Source: Oligoflexia bacterium
GTDB taxonomy: Bacteria; Bdellovibrionota; UBA1018
Assembly (NCBI GenBank): GCA_903881565.1
Contig: CAIRTR010000220.1
Coordinates: 1 to 39,449, forward strand
Reading direction: 5' to 3'
DNA: 39,449 nt
The number at the start of each line of letters is the position of its first letter. Positions within the stretch are counted from its first letter, which is position 1. The position numbers and the translations under genes were made by a program. Below the pieces are notes generated by a model. The model saw only the letters and a program-made list of their open reading frames with translations. It ran no database searches and was not told the origin of the DNA. Shown piece by piece: positions 21,379-29,317 of this stretch.

Positions 21379-22836
21379 CTAAAAACTATTGTTCGCAAAA
21401 ACAAGCTCGACAATGCCTTGTCCGCTTGCCGTGACGAGTCCTAGGGCGCCAGAAATGGAGGCATCGTATTCGGTAGAGATTTCGGAGATTTTCCATTTGC
21501 CCACTTTGGCTTGAGCCGCACCTTTAGCAAAGAAGGCGCCGATTCGAACGGCTTTGCTCAAGCCCTTTCGGAGACGTGAGCGGTCAATCTTGTAAACGAC
21601 CTTATCAGGAATCGCTTGAGAGTTTGAGGCGATGACGTTGAATGGGATTCCCAACCTTTTTACCGTATCGAGGGTGTGTGCCGCCGGCGCATTGTCGATC
21701 ATCAGAATGGGGGCATTGTCATTCGTGTCTGAGTTTTCGGTAGGGAGCGTTTGTGCTTTTACAAAATTTGGCGTGATTGGGCCCAGCTTTGTCAGCGAGG
21801 AGTTCAGGTTGGCGGCAAAAGTCTGCAGAGGGTTGCCTTGAACTGCCTCTTGGACGCCCTCTTGGCGCGCAAATTCAATGCTGCCCGCAACGGAGGTCAG
21901 GGCTTTGGCGATACCGACTTCGCCGCCGCTGGTAATGGCCAGTCCAATGCGGATTCCCCCAAGACTGAATCCGCTGGCTTGAACTTCATCAATGGCGGGT
22001 TGAATCGCATTGAGATCGTGGGCGACAGTGGTCACGAACTGTTCGAGATTTTCACTTAGTGGATCCGAAGAGGGGGCCGGATCTTGAGCTGCTGGATCGC
22101 TGTCCGTAGAGTTTTTATCCCAGTCAAATCTTAAGCTGATCGTCGCTCCCAAGGCCCCAAAGGGCAGAACATCGCCGGAGCCGTCAAAACCCATTTCGAG
22201 CCTGAACTTCTGGGCGACCCACTTTGATTTTAAACTATGGAGGTCATAAAGACGGGCTGCGACGGCTTTGAAGCGCTCGCCAATGCGAAGGACGTTTCTT
22301 CTGAATTTTGGTTCATTTCGGATGAGTTTCGAGGACAGGGCACTTTGAATCATGGGCTCCAATTGGTGATCCAGGTCAGCAGAGCTGGGGTTTCCCTTGA
22401 GGATGAGGGCTGATGGTTTATCTTGTTGTGCAGTAATTGAGTCGGTCGAGTTATTTTGGTTTTGCTCTTGCGCAGGCATCCAAAGCGTCTGCACGGCTGC
22501 TGTGCCTGCAAAAAGGAGAGGACCCAAAAGTCCATCCGCAGTGAGGCCTAGTCGCATTTGCACGGCACTTAAACGCCATGGGACCTGATCTTCAACAGAA
22601 GAGGCGGCACCCGAGCCGTCTTGGGTGGCTTCATCAAGAATATCTGAGTGGAGATCAAAATTCCCTTTAACGTTATCTGTGAGGTCTTTGCTTGCAGCCG
22701 AGGGAGTCTCGGAGCTCTCGTTGTTGGGCAAGTTATACCAATCCGATGGGATCAAAGACGAAGGCTTTGAGGGGCGGCACCCGGCAAGGCCTGAAGACAC
22801 GAGTGTGAGTACAATTAATAGATTTCTGGTTTTCAT
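21379..22836 (-). CDS. Large lipoprotein of unknown function
   Basis: A 485-residue lipoprotein: the signal peptide ends in LAGC, so it should be lipid-anchored. I used the ATG at 22836, six bases after AAGGAG; an in-frame TTG six bases earlier would sit on the ribosome site. The mature protein has acidic, Ser-rich linkers (about 30-60 and 240-260) and strand-rich parts (GALGATISLRFDWD, GGIRIGLAITSGGEVG, SISGALGLVTASGQG). It may be an outer-membrane-associated or surface protein. It lies in a run with an OprB-like porin under a Fur-box-like site, which suggests an envelope role under low iron. Confidence 0.7.
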   Translation of the reverse strand: MKTRNLLIVLTLVSSGLAGCRPSKPSSLIPSDWYNLPNNESSETPSAASKDLTDNVKGNFDLHSDILDEATQDGSGAASSVEDQVPWRLSAVQMRLGLTADGLLGPLLFAGTAAVQTLWMPAQEQNQNNSTDSITAQQDKPSALILKGNPSSADLDHQLEPMIQSALSSKLIRNEPKFRRNVLRIGERFKAVAARLYDLHSLKSKWVAQKFRLEMGFDGSGDVLPFGALGATISLRFDWDKNSTDSDPAAQDPAPSSDPLSENLEQFVTTVAHDLNAIQPAIDEVQASGFSLGGIRIGLAITSGGEVGIAKALTSVAGSIEFARQEGVQEAVQGNPLQTFAANLNSSLTKLGPITPNFVKAQTLPTENSDTNDNAPILMIDNAPAAHTLDTVKRLGIPFNVIASNSQAIPDKVVYKIDRSRLRKGLSKAVRIGAFFAKGAAQAKVGKWKISEISTEYDASISGALGLVTASGQGIVELVFANNSF

Positions 22837-22871
22837 GGGCAACTCCTTATTAAAAAGGCTATTAAAAAAGG

Positions 22872-23237
22872 CTAAGGCAAAATCGGGCTGCAGCTGTTTG
22901 AGTAGATCAAGCGAATCGTCTTTTGCGCACTCACACTTGCGATCTCACCCAAGCCTGCCGCGAGAGTTACTGAGATCCCAATTCCCACTGTTCTTAACAT
23001 CCAATCGCCGGAGGATTTAGCGCTCAAGGATTTGAGCGCTGATCCATGCACGGAGCCAATCACTTGCTTGAGCGCATCACGATAAACCGTTTCCGGTACG
23101 CTCACACTGGTTGTTTGCTTGTTTTTATCCAAACCCACAAGATGAAGTTCGCTGGCGAGAGCCAGGGTTGGCACAAGACAAGCGGCAGATAAAACTGCAA
23201 AACACCGGGTAATTGCTCGAAATTTGAATTGCTTCAT
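22872..23237 (-). CDS. Small exported protein of unknown function
   Basis: A 121-residue protein with a signal peptide (ends LALASEL, near residue 29). The ATG at 23237 is chosen because it gives a proper signal sequence; the longer frame runs into the porin gene. The C-terminal part (VGIGISVTLAAGLGEIASVS then IRLIY) shares a Gly/Ser strand pattern with the two exported proteins downstream. Two Cys are absent apart from one near the end (SNSCSP). It starts two bases after the porin gene stops. Function unknown. Confidence 0.65.
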   Translation of the reverse strand: MKQFKFRAITRCFAVLSAACLVPTLALASELHLVGLDKNKQTTSVSVPETVYRDALKQVIGSVHGSALKSLSAKSSGDWMLRTVGIGISVTLAAGLGEIASVSAQKTIRLIYSNSCSPILP

Positions 23238-23239
23238 GA

Positions 23240-24349
23240 CTAGAACACCACCTGCAAGCGTACGGCTCTGACGAGTGCGGTTGCGGCTGTTGAATCCATT
23301 CCCGGATTGAGGATCCATTGGACATCGGGTTGTACACTAAACCAGGGTTTGAGTTTTACGAGATAAGTGAGTTCGAGGGCCGTTTCGCGTGCCAACTCTT
23401 CGCCTTCTTCGCCAACGCCCTTGGCCTGCGCAATAGCAAAACCCAGTTGATCTTCATCGCGCATCGCAATGGCGCCCGTGTAGTTCAAGCCCGTAGCCCA
23501 AGAACTGGAAACGGATCCACGATCACTGAGTCCGGCTCTGACAAAGGCGCTCAAGCCTCGAGGGGCGATCGAAGTGGGGGAGTAGATCTTTTGATTGGCC
23601 AGAAAATAGGCGCCGCGCGTGCGATTCTGCGCGGTGTACCCCCAGGCCGCCAAAGCGTAACGGCCGTCGAGGTCATGGATTTTTTGAGCATGAGCGAGTT
23701 CGAGGATTCCTAAGCCGCCATCTTCGGAGACCCAAGGCGTGCCTCCAGGATTGCCGTCATACATCGCGGTGGAGATTTCCCAATCACTGATGGGGCGAAC
23801 CCGCGCGCGAACGGCCATTCCGGGTTCTGGAAAAATCGAAGGTCCGTTTACGCCCGTGTGTGAGAGGTCGGGTCCGACGCCAAAGGAGCTGTTTAAGAAT
23901 ATTCTTGAAGCATCTGTTGAATAGAACTCTGAATTCAGATCGTGGATGCCGGCAAGCAGAGAGAATGCGCCATCGGCAAACTCCTTTTGGAGCCAAGCCT
24001 GGTAGACTCTGGCGGCCTTGGGCGCGTCGATGTTGCTAGACACCTGCGTGTCGCCCACGGATTCACTTAAAGAATCGCCGTGTATGCCGACCCCTTGTAC
24101 ATAAGCGCTCAAGCCGCTGAGGTGGGGGAGTGAACTGAGATCAAAGCGGGCATCGATGAGCAGGTTTCCCGTGAAATTCAATTTGCGATCAAGCCCTCCT
24201 TGGAGCGCGCCACTGGTTTCGAAGGCATACGAGAGGCTCAAAGCGTAGGGCTTGTCACTCGCAGCGGTGGCGGTCTCCATTATTGCATCGGCGTTCGCAT
24301 GTATTGATGCGATGAGGAGACAGCTTGAGATGAATTTTAGATTGGGCAT
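23240..24349 (-). CDS. OprB-family porin
   Basis: A 369-residue outer-membrane beta-barrel protein of the OprB (carbohydrate-selective porin) type. A signal peptide of about 21 residues is followed by repeated amphipathic strands and family motifs (ARVYQAWLQKEF, LNSEFYSTDASRIFLNSSFG, PGMAVRARVRP) and a C-terminal aromatic residue (VRLQVVF), as expected for barrel assembly. The ATG at 24349 has AAGGAT upstream; an earlier in-frame start lacks one. A Fur-box-like site about 55 bases upstream suggests iron control, so uptake of an iron complex rather than sugar is possible. It is the first gene of the minus-strand run that ends at the short CDF. Confidence 0.82.
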   Translation of the reverse strand: MPNLKFISSCLLIASIHANADAIMETATAASDKPYALSLSYAFETSGALQGGLDRKLNFTGNLLIDARFDLSSLPHLSGLSAYVQGVGIHGDSLSESVGDTQVSSNIDAPKAARVYQAWLQKEFADGAFSLLAGIHDLNSEFYSTDASRIFLNSSFGVGPDLSHTGVNGPSIFPEPGMAVRARVRPISDWEISTAMYDGNPGGTPWVSEDGGLGILELAHAQKIHDLDGRYALAAWGYTAQNRTRGAYFLANQKIYSPTSIAPRGLSAFVRAGLSDRGSVSSSWATGLNYTGAIAMRDEDQLGFAIAQAKGVGEEGEELARETALELTYLVKLKPWFSVQPDVQWILNPGMDSTAATALVRAVRLQVVF

Positions 24350-24398
24350 TTGATCCTTTCTAGTCATGGGTGGCATCAAAGTGTTTTGTTTTGGCGTT

Positions 24399-24423
24399 GA
24401 TAATGAGAACGCTTATCATTATT
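24399..24423. promoter_or_regulatory. Fur-box-like site between divergent porin and helical-protein genes
   Basis: GATAATGAGAAC-G-CTTATCATTATT, with a 7-1-7 core TGAGAAC-G-CTTATCA (24404-24418) and a 6-6-1-6 reading of Fur hexamers. It lies 50 bases before the porin start and 140 bases before the plus-strand gene at 24563, so it could serve either. It matches the site at 21054 over the left 12 bases exactly. Confidence 0.65.
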
Positions 24424-24562
24424 GGGGTGGCCAAAGTCAACCTATTTTTGCGGGCCGGTGCGATAAGGGCGAAAAAGGGTGTAGACCCTGCAGGTTTAGG
24501 TCTTATTGTTTGCAACTTGGATTTCATTTCAATTACGCTAGAGGAGCTTGCTCGGAGGATTT

Positions 24563-24994
24563 ATGAAACCCATTCTCGATTTGATCGTATTTTTGGAAAA
24601 CGACTTGGCTGAATGCTATCGCACGCTCGGGCTAAAGCAGCAAACTTTGAGCTCGACCGAGATCTTCGAAAGGCTTCGCCTAGAGACCGAAGGGCACGCC
24701 GCAGCGATTCAAAAGATGGCCGATCTGATTCAAGAAAAGACGTTGAACTCTCAGGCTATTTTAGGAGTTCACAAAAATTTAAAAGAGATTTTGATTTCAA
24801 AAATTCGTCCGGGTCTTGATGATCATGAGTTGACGGCAGAGCTTGCGAAGGTCGAGGAGGGCGTTTCTCATATTTATTCTGCATTAGCGGAGTTCGCCAA
24901 AGTGCAGGCGTTATCCTATGATAAAATTGCTAAGGCAGTTGCTGACCTCGCTTTGCAGGAGTTGCGTCATCGAGATACGCTTTTGAAGTTATAG
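24563..24994 (+). CDS. Small all-helical protein, possibly ferritin-like
   Basis: A 143-residue protein predicted to be four helices, without signal peptide or membrane segment. Glu and His occur at positions suggestive of a ferritin-like fold: E12 and E17 in the first helix, E41-T-E-G-H45 in the second, paired Glu near residue 97 in the third and ELRH (E133, H136) in the last. Only the last shows the exact ExxH spacing, so a di-iron site is uncertain. CGGAGGAT precedes the ATG at 24563. It shares its upstream region with a Fur-box-like site, which makes an iron-storage or handling role attractive but unproven. Confidence 0.6.
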   Translation: MKPILDLIVFLENDLAECYRTLGLKQQTLSSTEIFERLRLETEGHAAAIQKMADLIQEKTLNSQAILGVHKNLKEILISKIRPGLDDHELTAELAKVEEGVSHIYSALAEFAKVQALSYDKIAKAVADLALQELRHRDTLLKL

Positions 24995-25025
24995 GGCAAG
25001 AAAATGCGCTGTTTTCGGAAAAACC

Positions 25026-25051
25026 ATGTATAATCTCTATTAACTATACAT
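25026..25051 (+). promoter_or_regulatory. Possible promoter with inverted repeat before the PAS sensor gene
   Basis: A TATAAT -10 match lies at 25029-25034 within an inverted repeat (ATGTATA at 25026-25032 and TATACAT at 25045-25051). No good -35 is visible at the right distance. It ends 15 bases before the ATG at 25067, where TTGGAG acts as ribosome site. The repeat could be an operator overlapping the -10 region. Confidence 0.4.
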
Positions 25052-25066
25052 TGGAGCAACCAAACC

Positions 25067-26164
25067 ATGCCGATAGAGCACTCCTTGAATTCGAAATCTA
25101 AGAACGCAATTCGCGCGGGCTTTGCACTCTCGCTGCTCGCGGTGGTGATTGCCGGCTGGTACGTGAGTGGTCACCAGGAGCGCGCACATGAGGCTGCGCT
25201 TCGGGATCGAGTGGCGGGCTTGGCAAAAGTCGTCGCAGCCATGGGCAGCGCGGAGAATTTAAAAAGATTGGTTTTTCCTCGGGCCGGTGCCGCACCCGAT
25301 ATGGCGCTTTTGGATTATCATAAACGATTGACCAAGCTCGCCAGCGCAATCTGTGATGCTGACGCAGACATTCTACGTGTTCGTTTTTTTGCGAAACCGC
25401 CGAAAGGCGAGATTCTTGTTGTTCTGGATGCGGCCTCAGGTCGTCATGCGAATGACGGAAGTAAGTTAGGCGCTCCTTATCCTGATGCGCCTTTGGGCCT
25501 TCAGCAGGCTTTTGCCGAAAGTAAGGTGAAAACACTTGTTTCAATGGACAAGGGTGAGGCCAAGGTTTCAGGCTTTGCTCCCCTCATGGGAGCCGCTGCA
25601 CCCACCGGTATCGTTGTGGGCCTCGAAGTCGATGCCACGGCTTGGCGGCACGGAGTGCAGGTCGCGCGTTGGATCGCCAAGGGTGTGACCCTCTTTTTTG
25701 CGCTGCTGCTCGTGGCCTTATTCTGGATCGTGCAGCGACCCGCGCGCGCGGCGGTAGAGGAGCAGCTTATTGCCGGCGCTCGAGTTGAAACCCCGGAACC
25801 TATGAGTGCACCGGAGCGCCTTGAAGCTGCGGCGCCTGCCGCAGTTGACACGGAAAAATTCGCGCTTCTCATCATAAGCGCCAAAGGGGAGATCGTTGAA
25901 TGCAACCCCGAATTTGTAGCTTTGTGGAATGTTCCGCTCGATTTGCTCACCCAAAAAGAATATGCGCCTGTCCTAAAATGGATCACCAGTCAAATAGGGG
26001 ATCCAGAGGCGTTTTTGAAGCAAATCGAATCCGCAGGCTCGGCAATGGGGGCTGAGGACTTTAGCAAAGTGAAGCTCAAAGACGGCCGCGTGCTGGAATA
26101 TCTCTCTATGCTCGAAAAGTCCGAGGCGGGAACGTCGTGGATTTTAAAATTCAGGAAAGATTAA
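25067..26164 (+). CDS. Membrane PAS-domain sensor protein without kinase domain
   Basis: A 365-residue protein. Two helices (about 17-35 and 205-225) flank an extracytoplasmic sensor region (about 36-203), followed by an Ala/Pro-rich linker and a PAS domain (about 262-362; ISAKGEIVECNPEFVALW). It has no histidine kinase, cyclase or methyl-accepting domain, so it must act through a partner. The neighbouring receiver at 26172 on the opposite strand is a candidate. The first gene after the divergent Fur-box region, but not obviously iron-linked. Confidence 0.7.
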   Translation: MPIEHSLNSKSKNAIRAGFALSLLAVVIAGWYVSGHQERAHEAALRDRVAGLAKVVAAMGSAENLKRLVFPRAGAAPDMALLDYHKRLTKLASAICDADADILRVRFFAKPPKGEILVVLDAASGRHANDGSKLGAPYPDAPLGLQQAFAESKVKTLVSMDKGEAKVSGFAPLMGAAAPTGIVVGLEVDATAWRHGVQVARWIAKGVTLFFALLLVALFWIVQRPARAAVEEQLIAGARVETPEPMSAPERLEAAAPAAVDTEKFALLIISAKGEIVECNPEFVALWNVPLDLLTQKEYAPVLKWITSQIGDPEAFLKQIESAGSAMGAEDFSKVKLKDGRVLEYLSMLEKSEAGTSWILKFRKD

Positions 26165-26171
26165 TCGCCAA

Positions 26172-26576
26172 TCAAGGGTGAATCTTCGCCCAGATTTCCT
26201 TTAATTTTTTATCAAACGATTCAGCGGTGGCCGGTTTTACAATATAGTTATTTGCGCCAGATTTTAGCGCCTTTATTATTTGAGGAGCATCTTCGTTGCC
26301 GGTCAACATCAAAAAGGGGAGACCATTGAAGCTAGCGCTTGCGCGGATTTTTCTGAGTAACTCCAGACCATCCAAAACGGGCATGTTCCAATCGCAGATA
26401 ACGAGCTCGATCGGTTTTCCTGCCTCCAATTGGGAACATAACGAGTCATAGGCCACGGCGCCATTGGGGGCCTCAAAGAAGGTCGTGAACCCCAGCTGTT
26501 TGAGGTGAAGTTCTGAGATGCGACGCTCTGTAGACATGTCATCGACTAATAAGATGCGAGTCGTGCTTGGAAACAT
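26172..26576 (-). CDS. Single-domain response regulator (CheY-like receiver)
   Basis: A 134-residue receiver with DD near residues 12-13 (LLVDDMS), phospho-acceptor Asp in VICDWNMPVLDG, a Thr in MLTGNE and Lys in IVKPA. No output domain. The CDWNMP form is frequent in stand-alone receivers of delta- and bdellovibrio-type genomes. It is convergent with the PAS sensor gene, with seven bases between the stops. Confidence 0.85.
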   Translation of the reverse strand: MFPSTTRILLVDDMSTERRISELHLKQLGFTTFFEAPNGAVAYDSLCSQLEAGKPIELVICDWNMPVLDGLELLRKIRASASFNGLPFLMLTGNEDAPQIIKALKSGANNYIVKPATAESFDKKLKEIWAKIHP

Positions 26577-26618
26577 GGTTACTTATGATAGCTCTCGCCC
26601 GATTGAAAGCAATAGCAA

Positions 26619-26648
26619 TTGTCAGCCATGGCATGTCAGGGTTACAAT
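26619..26648 (+). promoter_or_regulatory. Candidate sigma-70 promoter, possibly leaderless
   Basis: TTGTCA (26619-26624) and TACAAT (26643-26648) are separated by 18 bases. The expected transcription start is at or within a few bases of the ATG at 26654, and no ribosome site precedes that ATG. If real, the transporter mRNA would be leaderless, or translation begins at an internal Met. Confidence 0.45.
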
Positions 26649-26653
26649 AGGTT

Positions 26654-28045
26654 ATGGAACTTAAGCCCCCCGATATTAAAGAAGTCGCACCAGGCGATGA
26701 AGTGTCTGATCTGCTTGCTCAAATCATGGCCAACCGCAAGGCCAAGGCTACTCGAAGCGTCAAAGTCATGAGCAAAAAACAAACGGCCGCGATGAACAAA
26801 AATCTGTTTGGCGGGATCGTGGGGAATGTTCTTGAGTGGTTTGATTTCGCAGTTTTCGGATTCTTCGCTCCGATCATTGGGGAGAAGTTTTTCCCTTCAG
26901 ACGACCCTATGGATTCACTGCTGAGCGCGTTCAGCGTTTTCGCGGCTGCGTTTCTCGTGCGCCCTATCGGGGGAATTATTTTTGGTTACATCGGAGATCA
27001 ATTGGGGCGCCAGAAGGCGCTTCAGATCTCAGTGATGATGATGGCGATTCCGACTTTTCTCATTGGTTGTTTACCCACTCATGCCGAGATCGGTTCGCTT
27101 GCGCCTGTTCTTCTTATCTTGCTTCGAATTTTGCAGGGCCTTTCGGTGGGCGGAGAATTGATTGGCTCGATCGCCTATGTTGCTGAAACTGCGCCGGCGG
27201 GGCAGCGAGGATATTTCAGCAGTTGGACTTTTGCGAGCTGCTACACCGGGATCATGTTGGGTTCCTTGAGTGCCGTGGCCCTTGGCGCTCTCTTGGGTCC
27301 CGAAGTGATGTCGGACTGGGGTTGGCGCTTGCCGTTTCTTTTTGGGATCGTTATTGGGTTTGTAGGCATCTGGATGCGCACGGAACTTGAAGAAACACCC
27401 GTGTTTGAAAAGATGAAGGCCGAAGGCAAATTGGGCGGCAATCCCTTGCGTGATGCGCTTGAGCTTGCGCCTGGCGGAATTTTTCACGCTTCGATGCTCG
27501 TTATTCTAGTGGGCGGTGGGTTTTACCTGCTGTTTGTCTGGTGGCCGACGCTGCTGAGTCGTTACGTTCATCCGCATGTGCCGTACGCGATGGCGCTCAA
27601 TACTTTTTGCATGATGCTACTCATTCTCATGATCCCTTTAACGGGGCGACTCTCAGATCGGTTGGGGCGAAAGCATCTTCTGGTGCTGAGCTCTGCTGCG
27701 ATGGCGCTGCTGAGTCTACCTCTTTTCATGCTCGTGGAACAGGGAGGGTTTGTTCCCGTTCTGATCGCCCAATTGTGTTTTACGGTGATAATGGCGTTTT
27801 TCCTGGGGCCGATTCCTGCAACTTTGGTTGAGATGTTTCCTGCACGCATTCGTTATAGTGCGATCGGGTTGGGCTACAATATTTCGCTATGTATTTTCGG
27901 GGGGACCGCGCCCCTGTTTGCGACGTGGCTTGTCAAAACTTATCATACCGTTTACGCGCCTGCGCTCTATCTGGTTTTGCTCTCGGGACTCAATCTTTTG
28001 GCTGCTTTGAAGCTGCCTGAGAACACGCATAAGCGGGCATTATAA
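26654..28045 (+). CDS. MHS-family (MFS) transporter
   Basis: A 463-residue major facilitator of the metabolite:H+ symporter family, recognised by GNVLEWFDFAVFGFFAP in the first helix, GYIGDQLGRQKAL in the first loop and SVGGELIGSIAYVAE. Twelve helices are expected from about residue 48. Relatives carry proline, betaine, shikimate, citrate or dicarboxylates. The N-terminal 45 residues are polar and longer than usual, so the true start may be the Met at 26726 or 26768. It lies outside the mam operon and its motifs are MHS-type, so I do not call it MamH. Confidence 0.85.
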   Translation: MELKPPDIKEVAPGDEVSDLLAQIMANRKAKATRSVKVMSKKQTAAMNKNLFGGIVGNVLEWFDFAVFGFFAPIIGEKFFPSDDPMDSLLSAFSVFAAAFLVRPIGGIIFGYIGDQLGRQKALQISVMMMAIPTFLIGCLPTHAEIGSLAPVLLILLRILQGLSVGGELIGSIAYVAETAPAGQRGYFSSWTFASCYTGIMLGSLSAVALGALLGPEVMSDWGWRLPFLFGIVIGFVGIWMRTELEETPVFEKMKAEGKLGGNPLRDALELAPGGIFHASMLVILVGGGFYLLFVWWPTLLSRYVHPHVPYAMALNTFCMMLLILMIPLTGRLSDRLGRKHLLVLSSAAMALLSLPLFMLVEQGGFVPVLIAQLCFTVIMAFFLGPIPATLVEMFPARIRYSAIGLGYNISLCIFGGTAPLFATWLVKTYHTVYAPALYLVLLSGLNLLAALKLPENTHKRAL

Positions 28046-28104
28046 TTTTTGTGTGAAAATTAGCGCGTTAATAGTAAGTCAATGCCCTGAGAGAGAGGGG
28101 CATC

Positions 28105-28317
28105 ATGGGTGTTGGAGTTTTAGTCGTATTTGCGTGCGCGATACCTGCAAAGATTTTGGCCAATAAGAACAAGGCAAAAAAGAATCAAGCTGAGAAGAGC
28201 AAGGCCGAGACAAGCGAGGGGGAAACGCGGCCTTTGGTTACCCTCGCCAAAGCGGGGATTCATGGCCGTAGAGCGCTTCCGCGAAGACGCTCGATGATGG
28301 TGGGTCCGATCTGTTAG
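28105..28317 (+). CDS. Small Lys-rich protein, doubtful
   Basis: A 70-residue reading frame with a GAGAGAGGGG site before the ATG, a hydrophobic N terminus (VGVLVVFACAIPA), a Lys/Glu-rich middle and an end reading VTLAKAGIHGRRALPRRR. That last phrase resembles translations of dispersed intergenic repeats found in many proteobacteria, so the 3' part may be a repeat rather than evolved coding sequence. The stop overlaps the convergent DnaJ gene by four bases. Uncertain. Confidence 0.35.
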   Translation: MGVGVLVVFACAIPAKILANKNKAKKNQAEKSKAETSEGETRPLVTLAKAGIHGRRALPRRRSMMVGPIC

Positions 28318-29051
28318 GTTTTTAGGCGGCGAAACGCTTTATTGATTTCGAGGAAGTGATTATGCGCCTTCTGCTGAACTTCAGCCGTTTGTGTCGCAAA
28401 TCGGTCCGGATGATAAAGACCTGCCATCTTGCGATAAGCTTTGTGGATTTGCTCGGACGTCGCTGATTTGTCGATGCCGAGAATCTCGTAAAAACTGTTT
28501 TTGTCTATGATAGATGCGTTGGGCGCAATCGTGCTAAACAGTCGATCAAAAGCCTGGGGCGTGACCCCCATTTGAGCGGCAATCCAACGAAGTCCTGCGA
28601 TCTCGTCGCTCTCAATCACTCCGTCGACATGGAAAAAGACGATGAGTAATTTTAACAACTCCTGCTTACTCTCTAAGGGAAGCGTGCGACGTACGAGTTT
28701 GCACATCTGCTCGATTTGCTGAGCTTGCAGCGCATCTGAAAGCCGTTTTTGGCTCGTGATGATCTCAGAGAGTTTGTCGGCGATGTCTTCGGGGAGAACG
28801 TTCTTGAATCGTCTTTTGATTTTTTCAGCACTCGGCAACTTGTGGTCAGGAGTGCTTAGGCGCAGGAGATAGACGCTGAACGTGAGAAAACAATAAAAGG
28901 TGAGACCTTGGGTGAGGGCACTGGCGAGTGTTTTTCGGATCTTGCCCAACTGATCGGCTGCGCGTTTTCCGTGGCCAATCATGCGCCCGGAGCGATGGGC
29001 GATTTCGTAAAAGATTCCTTTTAGGAGTTCGGTTTTTTTGTGGGTTGGCAT
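28314..29051 (-). CDS. TerB-like/DnaJ-domain protein
   Basis: A 245-residue protein. The N-terminal part has a short hydrophobic segment (about 47-64). The middle (about 115-165, LLKLLIVFFHVDGVIESDEIAGL) matches the TerB-type helical domain, and the C terminus (about 178-243) is a J domain with YEILGIDKSATSEQIHKAYRK and the HPD motif (LYHPDRF). This is the order seen in DjlA, a membrane J protein that stimulates DnaK. No ribosome site is obvious before the ATG. Probably a co-chaperone. Confidence 0.8.
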   Translation of the reverse strand: MPTHKKTELLKGIFYEIAHRSGRMIGHGKRAADQLGKIRKTLASALTQGLTFYCFLTFSVYLLRLSTPDHKLPSAEKIKRRFKNVLPEDIADKLSEIITSQKRLSDALQAQQIEQMCKLVRRTLPLESKQELLKLLIVFFHVDGVIESDEIAGLRWIAAQMGVTPQAFDRLFSTIAPNASIIDKNSFYEILGIDKSATSEQIHKAYRKMAGLYHPDRFATQTAEVQQKAHNHFLEINKAFRRLKT

Positions 29052-29206
29052 TGGAGTGTTTCAATAGCAGGACGGAGGGGGCACAGCAATCTCATTTGTG
29101 AGCCGCGGGTTGGGTCGCGGGTTGAGGTGTTTGGGGTGTTTGGTTTTTTGCAAAAATTTGCTTGCGAAAACTCGTGTAAAGCGCCATAAAGAAGCCTAAA
29201 TTCGCT

Positions 29207-29226
29207 AATAAAGTGCGCACTTTATT
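29207..29226. repeat. Perfect 20-base palindrome upstream of the HNH gene
   Basis: AATAAAGTGCGCACTTTATT reads the same on both strands. It lies 91 bases before the HNH gene start, in a 266-base gap that also has short direct repeats (GCGGGTTG and GTGTTTGG, each twice, at about 29102-29146). A perfect palindrome with no loop is more like an operator for a dimeric protein than a terminator. Confidence 0.6.
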
Positions 29227-29317
29227 TACACCGTTTTTCACTTATTACACTTGCCGCGCACTTTCATGATTCACGTTGTTGTCCTTTGTCGCGCCCAAAA
29301 TCATGAAAGGAAAATCG

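Noticed and set aside
25501-25986. A 161-codon minus-strand frame inside the PAS sensor gene
   Set aside because: It is antisense to a well-supported gene, Ser/Thr/Ala-rich and without a ribosome site; a shadow of codon bias.
26654-28045. MFS transporter as MamH
   Set aside because: The motifs are those of the MHS subfamily (GNVLEWFDF, GELIG), and the gene lies 9 kb beyond the mam operon, so context and family do not support MamH.
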